From assembly GCA_012799635.1 (NCBI GenBank), contig JAAZKW010000002.1, forward strand, positions 1 through 34,950: a stretch of DNA of 34,950 nucleotides, read 5' to 3'. This document shows, in pieces, positions 15,001 to 20,738 of the stretch. The position numbers were made by a program, and so were the translations under genes. The DNA is from Mollicutes bacterium. GTDB taxonomy: Bacteria; Bacillota_I; Bacilli_A; RF39; UBA660. The first letter of the stretch is position 1; each line of letters starts with the position of its first letter. Under the pieces are notes generated by a model, which was not told the origin of the DNA, did no database searches, and worked only from the letters and a program-made list of their open reading frames with translations.

Positions 15001-15036
15001 CTATCTCAACCAGTTAATGTTTGTTTTGTTTTCCAT
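15001..15036 (-). CDS. Leader ORF 2: MENKTNINWLR
   Basis: This 11-residue ORF starts at an ATG at 15036 with an AAAAAGGAG site, 24 bases after the GNAT gene. It is followed by TTAGTC and by the conserved CTTAT/ATAAG hairpin (about 14962-14976), then phased T-tracts and the RhuM pseudogene. It is nearly identical in protein sequence to leader ORF 6 (19028-19063) and shares KTNINW with leader ORFs 4 and 5. Conservation of the peptide and of its ribosome site across separate loci argues that it is translated. Its likely role is cis-acting control of the downstream gene. Confidence 0.65.
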   Translation of the reverse strand: MENKTNINWLR

Positions 15037-15060
15037 GTAATTCAACTCCTTTTTAACCAT

Positions 15061-15591
15061 TTATAATTTAATCCAATATCTTTGTAAAATTATTGAATTA
15101 TCCGGGCTTTCATTATATTGTCTTTCATCCTCTAATATTCCTCCATTAGAAACAATCGTTCTTCTAGATGCTTCATTATTTTTATTACACGTAACTAAGA
15201 TTTTATCATTTCCCATTTGTTTGCATATCAATAACATTTGCTTTAACATTTCTTTTGCATATCCTTTTTTTCTTTCATCAATTGAAACACTATAACCAAT
15301 ATGCCCACCGTAATTAAATAAAAAATCATTTAGTTTATGTCTAAAATCAATTATTCCAATTAACTTATTATCTTTTTTTCTAATTGCAAGTAATACAGTT
15401 GAGGGCACATAGGATTCTTTTAAGTTCTTCTTCAATCTATTTTCAAAATCTAACCATTCATGATAACTTTCACATTCTTTTAGACCGGCGCAACCATCAA
15501 ATGATTGATTATTATCAATAAATGCTTGTCTATACTCCATTACTTGTTTTTCAAATTCATCAGTTGGTTTTACTAAAATTATTTCTTCCAT
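15061..15591 (-). CDS. GNAT-family N-acetyltransferase
   Basis: This 176-residue protein has the GNAT core. A central strand-turn (GHIGYSVSIDE) is followed by the acetyl-CoA pyrophosphate-binding loop ERKKGYAKEML (Q/RxxGxG/A-like), then VTCNKNNEASRRTIVSNGG, the usual motif B region. Such enzymes acetylate small molecules, antibiotics or protein N-termini. It resembles predicted acetyltransferases of broad distribution, and the substrate is unknown. It stands alone between two leader ORFs (15717-15776 upstream, 15001-15036 downstream), like a single-gene cassette. The start has a GGAAAAAT site. A resistance role is possible but not shown. Confidence 0.85.
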   Translation of the reverse strand: MEEIILVKPTDEFEKQVMEYRQAFIDNNQSFDGCAGLKECESYHEWLDFENRLKKNLKESYVPSTVLLAIRKKDNKLIGIIDFRHKLNDFLFNYGGHIGYSVSIDERKKGYAKEMLKQMLLICKQMGNDKILVTCNKNNEASRRTIVSNGGILEDERQYNESPDNSIILQRYWIKL

Positions 15592-15716
15592 ATTTTTCCT
15601 TTCTATTTATTTCAAAAATGTAAAAACTTTTGACTTTTTTGATTATTTTTCATTAAAAGTGTAAAAACTATTTTTGCCACTTTCCTTATTTTATAAGGGT
15701 TTGCGAGTTTTTCTCA

Positions 15717-15776
15717 CTAGAGCCCCATTTCCCACTGTATACCCGATTTGACAACTTTTTCATTGTAATTTTCCAT
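15717..15776 (-). CDS. Leader ORF 3: MENYNEKVVKSGIQWEMGL
   Basis: This 19-residue ORF begins at an ATG at 15776, 7 bases after the kinase gene's stop, whose last codons supply an AAGGGAG ribosome site. It ends CTC TAG TGA, two stops in tandem. The region after it holds a GCGAG-AAAAA-type hairpin at the stop and the perfect CCTTAT/ATAAGG hairpin at 15684-15698. It shares NEKVVK..IQ.E.GL with the leader ORF at 19962-20084 and KSGIQ with leader ORF 1. The downstream gene is the GNAT. Most likely a regulatory leader peptide. Confidence 0.7.
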   Translation of the reverse strand: MENYNEKVVKSGIQWEMGL

Positions 15777-15783
15777 AATTATT

Positions 15784-16368
15784 TCACTCCCTTAAACCAT
15801 CACTTTGAACCCATGAATAAAATAATTCTTTAGATGGCTCAATATAAGTATAATCCATTTTACTTTCATAATTATCAATAATATTAATTGCTTCTTTCAA
15901 AACTTTTTCTGCTGATTTCCCAGCTACATCTAATAACACTTCATTGGGTAATAATTCTCTATTTGTAATTTTTTCACATGATATTTTAAGCAATTTTAAA
16001 TCAATTAGTCCTTTTTTACCACGAGATATCATTTGATCTTTAATTTGTTCATAATCAGAACATATTAACTTTAAGGTAATAAAATTCTTACCTTTAAATA
16101 TTATCGGTATTTCTTTTGTTCTTATGTCATTAAAGTCTAAAGCAATAACATTTTTAAGTCCTTTATTATAAAAATATTTTAATAATTCAATTGAACTTTC
16201 CCAAAGAACTTCTTCTTCATATTTCCCCTCATCAACATTATTTGAAATATGAAATTCAGGAATCATATTTTGCTCAAAATACACACCTTTATAATGCTTA
16301 AATAACTCTTTAGCAAGAGTGGTCTTTCCAACTCCACTTGGACCAATTATAAAAATAAAATCTTTCAT
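15784..16368 (-). CDS. P-loop NTPase/kinase-like protein
   Basis: This 194-residue soluble protein starts MKDFIFIIGPSGVGKTTLAK, with Walker A GPSGVGKT at about 9-16. It continues with segments typical of small kinases (FNDIRTKEIP; LICSDYEQIKDQMISRGKKG, a possible lid with Arg/Lys residues). The fold suggests an adenylate- or shikimate-kinase-like enzyme that phosphorylates a small molecule. The substrate cannot be told. It lies alone between leader ORF 4 (16454-16495) upstream and leader ORF 3 downstream, whose ribosome site overlaps its last codons. The ATG at 16368 follows a GGTGAT site. Confidence 0.75.
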   Translation of the reverse strand: MKDFIFIIGPSGVGKTTLAKELFKHYKGVYFEQNMIPEFHISNNVDEGKYEEEVLWESSIELLKYFYNKGLKNVIALDFNDIRTKEIPIIFKGKNFITLKLICSDYEQIKDQMISRGKKGLIDLKLLKISCEKITNRELLPNEVLLDVAGKSAEKVLKEAINIIDNYESKMDYTYIEPSKELFYSWVQSDGLRE

Positions 16369-16391
16369 ATAATCACCTTCTTAATTTTATC

Positions 16392-16409
16392 AAAAGTGTA
16401 AAAACTTTT
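16392..16409. repeat. AAAAGTGTAAAAACTTTT repeat, copy in kinase leader
   Basis: An 18-bp imperfect inverted repeat (AAAAGT...ACTTTT). The same sequence occurs at 17659-17676, 17700-17717 and 19901-19918, with variants at about 15614-15631 and 15653-15670. Always between the conserved CCTTAT hairpin and the start of the next gene. Confidence 0.75.
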
Positions 16410-16453
16410 TTAGCCACTTCCCTTATTCTATAAGGGTTTGTGTGTTTTTCTCA

Positions 16454-16495
16454 CTAGAGTCCCATTCCCCAGTTAATATTTGTTTTGTTTTTCAT
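16454..16495 (-). CDS. Leader ORF 4: MKNKTNINWGMGL
   Basis: This 13-residue ORF starts at an ATG at 16495 with an AAAGGAG site and ends in tandem stops TAG TGA. It combines the KTNINW beginning of leader ORFs 2, 5 and 6 with the GMGL ending of leader ORF 3, so it looks like a recombinant of the two leader classes. The CCCTTAT/ATAAGGG hairpin follows at about 16420-16436, with seven perfect pairs because one base has changed on each side. Downstream gene: the P-loop kinase. Confidence 0.68.
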   Translation of the reverse strand: MKNKTNINWGMGL

Positions 16496-16540
16496 AAAGT
16501 TCAACTCCTTTATTTTTATGAGTATTCGGTAAAATCGAAT

Positions 16541-17569
16541 TTACTCTTTTTTGTCATTACTGGCTTCTTCTAATAATAAATCAAAATCCGATTTATATAA
16601 TTGATCCTGCTTTATTCTATATTTTTCAAATTCAGTTAACGCTTTATCGCATGCTATTTTATGAGAAATTTTTCCAGCATCTTTTAGAACGTCTAAATCA
16701 TCTGCTAGTAAATATTTATCAATTCTGGTTGACCAATCTTCCATAGTCATTGGAATATTTCTTTTAGCTCTGTTTTCTGCCAAATCTAAAAATGCCGATA
16801 CTATTCTTTCTAAGCTTTCTAATTCTTCCTTTGATAAATAGTTTTTAGCTATTGTAACATCCGTTTCTAAAATTTTACCTTTAGGTGAATTCTTCCATGA
16901 AGTTAATCCCATATATTCTCTTTCAGAATCAGCCCTATTATAAATAATCTCTGGAGCAGTCATTTTAGAAATAGCATAGTGCATTTTATTTTGTACTTTC
17001 TTAAAAAACTTAATCGTTGTTGGTGCTTTTGAATCATAATCAACACTAGTTGCATATATATCTGTTATTTTTTGATAAAATCTTCTTTCGGATAGTCTTA
17101 TTTCTCTTATTTCTGCTAATAATGAATCATAATAATCTTCATCAAAAAAAGCACCATTTTCCATACGTCTTCTATCAATAATATAACCTTTTTTAGAAAA
17201 CTCTTTTAATATATTAGTTGCCCATCTTCTAAATTGAATTGCTCTATCTGAGTTAACTCTATATCCTACAGAAATAACAGCATCTAAATTATAATATTTA
17301 ACAGTTCTTTTTACTTCTCTTTGGCCTTCTTTTTGAACTATCGAGAAATCCTCGGTAGTTGATTCTTTATCAAGTTCATAATCATTATAAATATTTTTTA
17401 AATGTAATCCCACATTATCAACTGAGCAATTGTATAATTCACTCATGGCTTTTTGAGTAAGCCATAAATCCCCATTTTCAAATCTAACTTGTACTCCTTT
17501 TGAATGTGTCTGCCTTTCAAATATTAAAAATTCCGCACTACTACTTCTAATTGTCAAATTATTCTTCAT
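16541..17569 (-). CDS. RhuM-family protein
   Basis: This 342-residue protein is of the virulence RhuM family: VRFENGDLWLTQKAMSELYN, then STTEDFSIVQKEGQR, YYNLDAVISVGYRVNSDRAI, QFRRWATNILKEF, and a helical C-terminal domain ending in charged residues. The N-terminal part resembles Bro-N/KilA-N-like DNA-binding domains. The function of the family is not established. The start is set at ATG 17569, with an AAAGGA site, rather than at the longer frame from 17644, which has none. One palindrome lies 14 bases before the start (17583-17607) and another inside the gene (17336-17360). Leader ORF 5 lies further upstream. The intact copy at 17794 is fused to a Doc domain, while this one is not. Confidence 0.87.
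   Translation of the reverse strand: MKNNLTIRSSSAEFLIFERQTHSKGVQVRFENGDLWLTQKAMSELYNCSVDNVGLHLKNIYNDYELDKESTTEDFSIVQKEGQREVKRTVKYYNLDAVISVGYRVNSDRAIQFRRWATNILKEFSKKGYIIDRRRMENGAFFDEDYYDSLLAEIREIRLSERRFYQKITDIYATSVDYDSKAPTTIKFFKKVQNKMHYAISKMTAPEIIYNRADSEREYMGLTSWKNSPKGKILETDVTIAKNYLSKEELESLERIVSAFLDLAENRAKRNIPMTMEDWSTRIDKYLLADDLDVLKDAGKISHKIACDKALTEFEKYRIKQDQLYKSDFDLLLEEASNDKKE
17336..17360. repeat. RhuM intragenic palindrome B (AACTATCGAG/CTCGGTAGTT)
   Basis: Ten-base arms with one G-T pair around a 5-base loop. It covers the codons S-T-T-E-D-F-S-I-V-Q, the same place as in the other two RhuM genes although the core sequence is different. Confidence 0.78.
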
Positions 17570-17582
17570 AAACTTCCTTTCT

Positions 17583-17607
17583 AACTTGCAATAAAAACTT
17601 GCTAGTT
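17583..17607. repeat. RhuM upstream palindrome B (AACTTGCAA/TTGCTAGTT)
   Basis: Nine-base arms with one mismatch around a 7-base loop, lying against the ribosome site of the RhuM gene. Its core TTGCAA matches the intragenic palindrome of the RhuM pseudogene (14533-14557). Confidence 0.6.
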
Positions 17608-17658
17608 CACATTTTATTTTATAAGGTATATGCATAATATGCACATACCAGTTCTATC

Positions 17659-17717
17659 AAAAGTGTAAAAACTTTTGCCATTTTTGACTGTTTTTCGATA
17701 AAAGTGTAAAAACTTTT
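17659..17717. repeat. Two copies of AAAAGTGTAAAAACTTTT in RhuM leader
   Basis: Exact copies at 17659-17676 and 17700-17717, separated by 23 bases, downstream (minus strand) of leader ORF 5 and its hairpin. Confidence 0.75.
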
Positions 17718-17735
17718 TTCGCTTCTTTCCTTATT

Positions 17736-17801
17736 TTATAAGGCTTGCGAGCTTTTCTCACTAGAGCCCATTTCCCAGTTGATATTTGTTTTATTATTCA
17801 T
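17736..17801 (-). CDS. Leader ORF 5 (21 residues, MNNKTNINWEMGSSEKS...)
   Basis: The ATG at 17801 overlaps the last 8 bases of the RhuM-Doc gene, whose AGAGGTG coding sequence serves as ribosome site. The peptide begins like leader ORF 4 and continues into WEMG like leader ORF 3. One G is missing relative to those leaders, so the tandem stops are bypassed and translation reaches TAA at 17736 inside the CCTTAT hairpin (about 17729-17743). Downstream gene: RhuM. The altered end makes it a natural variant for testing what the stop position does. Confidence 0.65.
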   Translation of the reverse strand: MNNKTNINWEMGSSEKSSQAL

Positions 17802-18753
17802 TTGAATCACCTCTTTTTAGGAAGTTCATTATTAAATCAATTAATATATTTTTTTCATTAGGATTAGATTCTGCTATTAAAAGAGTAATTGCAACAAGTG
17901 TATTATTATCAATAACTTCTTTACCTTCATAATATAAGATGTTATAAAAGTCTAAAAAGTAAATAAATAATGTAGCGGCAATTCTTTTATTTCCATCAAT
18001 AAATATGTGATTTTTAGTAATTAAATATAAAAAGTTAGCAGCCTTTTCTTCAATAGTTTTATATACATCTTCACCATCAAATGTTTGATATATGTTCCCA
18101 ATTATTGCTTCAAGACCTTTATTTCTTTCAAGAGCAAATAAATCAGAATCATTATTAAATTTTAATTTATTAATTATTTTTATACATTCTTCATAAGTTA
18201 TTTTTTTATCATCAAATAAACCTTTTGGTTTAATTATTTTTTTATGATCATAATCATCAAGTAAATCTAATGCTTCTTTATAATTATTAATAACTTTAAT
18301 AATATCTTTTGCTTCATCACCTGTTAAATTAGAATCAATTCTTCCTGCGATATCTATTAATTGAACTTTCTTTTCTAAATACTTTAATCTTTTTTGATTA
18401 ATAGCATATCCTTTTATTAGATAATCTTTTAATATTTCATTAGCCCATTTTCTAAAAGTTATACCGTTTTTAGATTTAACTCTATAACCGACTGATATTA
18501 TCATATCTAAATTATAATAATTAATATTACGTTTAACTTTTCTATTTCCTTCTTTTTGAACTGTCGCAAATTTTGCGACAGTTGAAGAATCAAGCTCTTC
18601 ATTTAAAGCATTATTAATATGTTTCCTAATTGTTTTAGAATCTCGATTAAATAATTCTGCTATTTGCTCTGAATTTAACCAAACTGTATCATCGTTTACA
18701 TTAACTTCTAATTTAACTTTTTGGTCTTCAAAAATTACTAATTCATTTTTCAT
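17794..18753 (-). CDS. RhuM-Doc (Fic-fold) fusion protein
   Basis: This 319-residue protein joins a RhuM N-terminal domain (VNDDTVWLNSEQIAELFNRD; STVAKFATVQKEGNRK; YYNLDMIISVGYRVKS; FRKWANEILKDY) to a C-terminal Fic/Doc domain. The Fic motif is HIFIDGNKRIAATLF, close to the Doc form HxFxDxNKR. Doc enzymes phosphorylate EF-Tu and other Fic proteins transfer AMP, so the protein could be a growth-control toxin or a regulator. No separate antitoxin gene is visible, but the RhuM part might give DNA binding or self-control. Palindromes lie inside the gene (18559-18583) and upstream (18823-18853). Leader ORF 6 precedes it. Start has a GAAAGGAG site. Confidence 0.88.
   Translation of the reverse strand: MKNELVIFEDQKVKLEVNVNDDTVWLNSEQIAELFNRDSKTIRKHINNALNEELDSSTVAKFATVQKEGNRKVKRNINYYNLDMIISVGYRVKSKNGITFRKWANEILKDYLIKGYAINQKRLKYLEKKVQLIDIAGRIDSNLTGDEAKDIIKVINNYKEALDLLDDYDHKKIIKPKGLFDDKKITYEECIKIINKLKFNNDSDLFALERNKGLEAIIGNIYQTFDGEDVYKTIEEKAANFLYLITKNHIFIDGNKRIAATLFIYFLDFYNILYYEGKEVIDNNTLVAITLLIAESNPNEKNILIDLIMNFLKRGDSNE
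18559..18583. repeat. RhuM intragenic palindrome C (AACTGTCGCAAA arms)
   Basis: Twelve perfect pairs with one central base. It covers the codons S-T-V-A-K-F-A-T-V-Q of the RhuM-Doc gene. Confidence 0.85.
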
Positions 18754-18822
18754 AGTATCTACTCCTTTCTATATATTATTACCTTTTAATTATAAACTTT
18801 CTTTCGTTTTAAATAATTTTCT

Positions 18823-18853
18823 TTTAACTGTTCGAAAATTTCGAATAGTTAAA
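18823..18853. repeat. RhuM upstream palindrome C (TTTAACTGTTCGAAA arm)
   Basis: Fifteen-base arms with one mismatch and one central base, 70 bases before the RhuM-Doc start. Keeps the AACT...AGTT ends common to all six RhuM palindromes. Confidence 0.8.
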
Positions 18854-18863
18854 TTTATATTTA

Positions 18864-18899
18864 TTTAAGGGGTTAGACGCTCTCATCTCACCCTTTAAA
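18864..18899 (-). promoter_or_regulatory. Conserved leader hairpin with loop motif, RhuM-Doc locus
   Basis: TTTAAAGGG pairs imperfectly with CCCCTTAAA around a loop that repeats the loop of 14835-14873 with one change. The stem sequence differs from that copy but keeps pairing. Confidence 0.5.
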
Positions 18900-18908
18900 A
18901 TATAGTCA

Positions 18909-18954
18909 TTTTTGACCATTTTTTTGAGTTTTTTAGCCCTTTTTTATTATTTTT
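18909..18954. other. Phased T-tracts in the RhuM-Doc leader
   Basis: T-tracts of 5-7 bases begin at 18909, 18919, 18929, 18940 and 18950, spaced 10, 10, 11 and 10 bases, very close to the helical repeat. Predicted intrinsic bend. Confidence 0.6.
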
Positions 18955-19027
18955 AACAAAATTATGTGAAATTTCAACTACATACTTTCCTTATTTTATA
19001 AGGTTATAAGCAAGGGTGAGAATAAAT

Positions 19028-19063
19028 CTATATCAACCAGCTAATGTTTGTTTTATTTTCCAT
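19028..19063 (-). CDS. Leader ORF 6: MENKTNISWLI
   Basis: This 11-residue ORF differs from leader ORF 2 at only two residues. It starts at an ATG at 19063, 18 bases after the MBL-fold gene, with a weaker AAAGAGAT site. The CCTTAT/ATAAGG hairpin follows (about 18989-19003), then phased T-tracts, the conserved loop hairpin, a RhuM palindrome and the RhuM-Doc gene. The whole leader (18754-19063) is homologous to 14743-15036. Confidence 0.62.
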   Translation of the reverse strand: MENKTNISWLI

Positions 19064-19081
19064 AAAGTTTATCTCTTTTTT

Positions 19082-19876
19082 TTATATTTCTATAACATCT
19101 AAGTCTTTAGGAACGATTACATTGTTATCAAAATATTCTTTTGCTTCTTTTTTATACAAAACATCTTTATCGCTTGGATGAGAATCTTCTGTATGAAATA
19201 AAATTAAATTTTTAATATTTAAATCATTAAAATTTTCACAAACATATTTTACGGTTGAATGTTTCTTTTCATAAGGTTTGAATATTTCCTTATCAGCATC
19301 TAAACAAAATGCCTCATGCATTACATAATCTTTATTTTTAATAATATCATATAATTCTTTTTTTAAAGTTCCATCCCCACAAAAGACAAGTGTTTTACCG
19401 TTGTTAAATGCAGTTTCAAATCCATATAATTTATTATTGCCTGATTTCATATCAATAAATTTATAAGTTTGATTTTGTATTAGAACTTCTTCTCCATCAT
19501 CGACAACAATAATGTTCATATACTCATTAATCGCATCAACATAAACATCTGGATACAGATGTTTGTATATATCTTTAATTGCACACTCAACTTCATCATT
19601 ACAATATATATTTAACTTACCAATATATTCTCCATTTCTATACATTCCAGTTAATCTTTTTAAAAACCAAAATAACCCTAATAAATGATCAGTATGGGAA
19701 TGAGAAATAAAGATATCATGAATATTTGATATATTAATCCCTAATAGTTCTAAATTTTTAACAATATCTGCACTACCACCAGTATCTATCAAAAAATTAT
19801 TATTTACTACAAAACATGTATTATATAAGTTATGAACAAAACCATGTCCTGTTCCTATCATTGTTAATTTATTCAT
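19082..19876 (-). CDS. MBL-fold (RNase Z-like) metal-dependent hydrolase
   Basis: This 264-residue protein has the metallo-beta-lactamase fold: motif HSHTDH (about 60-65), NFLIDTGG before it, FCGDGTLKKE supplying the later Asp, HEAFCLD, and a C-terminal FHTEDSHP His. The pattern resembles RNase Z/phosphodiesterase-type members rather than drug beta-lactamases. The substrate (RNA, cyclic nucleotide or small ester) is not determinable. It is a single-gene unit with its own promoter at about 20101 and a 40-residue leader ORF. An AGGAGGAGAT site precedes the ATG. Confidence 0.85.
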   Translation of the reverse strand: MNKLTMIGTGHGFVHNLYNTCFVVNNNFLIDTGGSADIVKNLELLGINISNIHDIFISHSHTDHLLGLFWFLKRLTGMYRNGEYIGKLNIYCNDEVECAIKDIYKHLYPDVYVDAINEYMNIIVVDDGEEVLIQNQTYKFIDMKSGNNKLYGFETAFNNGKTLVFCGDGTLKKELYDIIKNKDYVMHEAFCLDADKEIFKPYEKKHSTVKYVCENFNDLNIKNLILFHTEDSHPSDKDVLYKKEAKEYFDNNVIVPKDLDVIEI

Positions 19877-19900
19877 TATATCTCCTCCTATAATGTTATC

Positions 19901-19918
19901 AAAAGTGTAAAAACTTTT
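19901..19918. repeat. AAAAGTGTAAAAACTTTT repeat, copy in MBL leader
   Basis: Exact copy of the 18-bp repeat, 25 bases before the MBL start. A truncated copy is at 20164-20173. Confidence 0.75.
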
Positions 19919-19961
19919 TTTGCTACTTTCCTTATTTATAAGGGTTTGTGAGTTTTTCTCA

Positions 19962-20084
19962 CTAAAGCCCTATTTCCCGCTGAATGCAGGTTTTGACAAC
20001 TTTTTCATTGGCATATGTTTGCATTTTTGCATTAATTAAAAAACTTATTAATATATGACTTTCTTTATTCAATTTTATAACCAT
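19962..20084 (-). CDS. Leader ORF 7 (40 residues, ends ...NEKVVKTCIQREIGL)
   Basis: The frame starts at an ATG at 20084 after a purine-rich AGAGAAAGAA sequence, about 10 bases from the predicted transcription start. It ends in the tandem stops seen in leader ORF 3. Its last 15 residues match leader ORF 3 (NEKVVKSGIQWEMGL) at 11 positions, but Trp is Arg here. The first 20 residues (MVIKLNKESHILISFLINAK) are not in other leaders. A GTGAG/CTCAC hairpin surrounds the stop codon and a CCTTAT/ATAAGG hairpin follows (about 19929-19942). This is the clearest case of promoter, leader ORF, hairpins and gene in one 5' untranslated region. Confidence 0.6.
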   Translation of the reverse strand: MVIKLNKESHILISFLINAKMQTYANEKVVKTCIQREIGL

Positions 20085-20100
20085 TTCTTTCTCTATAGTT

Positions 20101-20106
20101 ATTATA
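20101..20106 (-). promoter_or_regulatory. Extended -10 promoter of the MBL unit
   Basis: TGTTATAAT (minus strand) gives an extended -10. No good -35 is seen 17 bases upstream. It lies just downstream of a terminator, as expected for a new transcription unit. Confidence 0.55.
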
Positions 20107-20133
20107 ACACAATAAATCATATCTTTTTCTAAT

Positions 20134-20156
20134 AAAAAAGAGAGTATTAAACTCTC
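20134..20156 (-). terminator. Intrinsic terminator
   Basis: GAGAGT-TTAAT-ACTCTC followed by six T on the minus strand. It ends the transcript of the 134-residue protein gene (20250-20654). Confidence 0.8.
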
Positions 20157-20163
20157 AAATCTA

Positions 20164-20243
20164 TAAAACTTTTTTTGCTATTTTCCTTATTTATAAGGGT
20201 TTCAATTCAACTTTGACTAAATTGTCATCAACTAGTTAATAAT
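20164..20243 (-). repeat. Degenerate leader copy 8
   Basis: The minus strand keeps TTAACTaGTTGA...TTTAGTC and the CCTTATAAATAAGG hairpin in the same order and spacing as leader 2, but the peptide frame is lost (only a five-codon ORF remains). It lies directly after the 20250-20654 gene and before a terminator. The gap 19877-20249 thus holds this relic, the terminator, a promoter and leader ORF 7. Confidence 0.55.
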
Positions 20244-20249
20244 TTATTA

Positions 20250-20654
20250 TCATCGTCCATTCATCTTTCTTAGGTTCTTATATTCATTATATGAAGTAAT
20301 TAAGTACGTAATATTCATTGCATTCCATCCAATAATTATTAACCAAAATATAAAATCTGATTTTTTTCTATCTGATTCAACTTGCCTTTTTATTTGAGCT
20401 AATTCTTTTTTCTTCTGAATTAATTCTTCTTTAAGAGCTAATCCTTCAAAACTAGACTCACTTAGTCTTTCATAGTCTACGTCACCTCTATTATCTTCAA
20501 TTTTTATTGCAGGTGTTTCCTTAGCACTAACTATTTGCTTAGAACCTATAGAAATTGTTGAAGCTAAAAGAATTGCTAAAAGTACACTTGATAACCCTTT
20601 AATTTTACCATTATCCCTATTTATTCTCGTTACTTTATGTGGTTTTTCATTCAT
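20250..20654 (-). CDS. Small membrane protein with signal-like helix and C-terminal transmembrane helix
   Basis: This 134-residue protein starts at an ATG at 20654, chosen because AAGGGAGGG lies 8 bases upstream. The longer frame to 20738 covers the promoter. A hydrophobic segment at about 20-42 (SSVLLAILLASTISIGSK) is followed by IKIEDNRGDVDYERLSES, a coiled-coil-like stretch (LKEELIQKKKELAQIKRQVE) and a second membrane helix. The motif IKIEDxR...ERLxES recurs at the N-terminus of the 21850-22551 protein, so the two are related at that end. No family is recognised. It has its own promoter/operator at 20680-20728 and is followed by a leader relic and a terminator. Confidence 0.65.
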   Translation of the reverse strand: MNEKPHKVTRINRDNGKIKGLSSVLLAILLASTISIGSKQIVSAKETPAIKIEDNRGDVDYERLSESSFEGLALKEELIQKKKELAQIKRQVESDRKKSDFIFWLIIIGWNAMNITYLITSYNEYKNLRKMNGR

Positions 20655-20679
20655 AAACAAAACCCTCCCTTCTGCGTTT

Positions 20680-20728
20680 ATTTTAACACCATAAAAAATA
20701 CTGTCAATTTTTTTTGTAAAGTTGACAG
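20680..20728 (-). promoter_or_regulatory. Promoter with CTGTCAA/TTGACAG operator-like inverted repeat, copy 1
   Basis: The -35 TTGACA (20707-20702) and -10 TAAAAT (20685-20680) are 16 bases apart. The -35 is one arm of a perfect 7-bp inverted repeat (20701-20707 and 20722-20728, 14-base spacer), so a bound repressor would block RNA polymerase. A near-identical copy lies at 22577-22625. Confidence 0.7.
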
Positions 20729-20738
20729 TAAAGGTCAA

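Noticed and set aside
14886-20243. CRISPR array
   Set aside because: The repeats are separated by whole genes, vary in sequence and encode leader peptides. There is no regular spacer pattern and no cas gene.
14743-20243. Integron cassette array with attC sites
   Set aside because: The single-gene units with repeated flanks look similar, but no integron integrase is present, and the repeats contain ribosome sites and ORFs rather than attC core sites. Kept only as a recombination idea.
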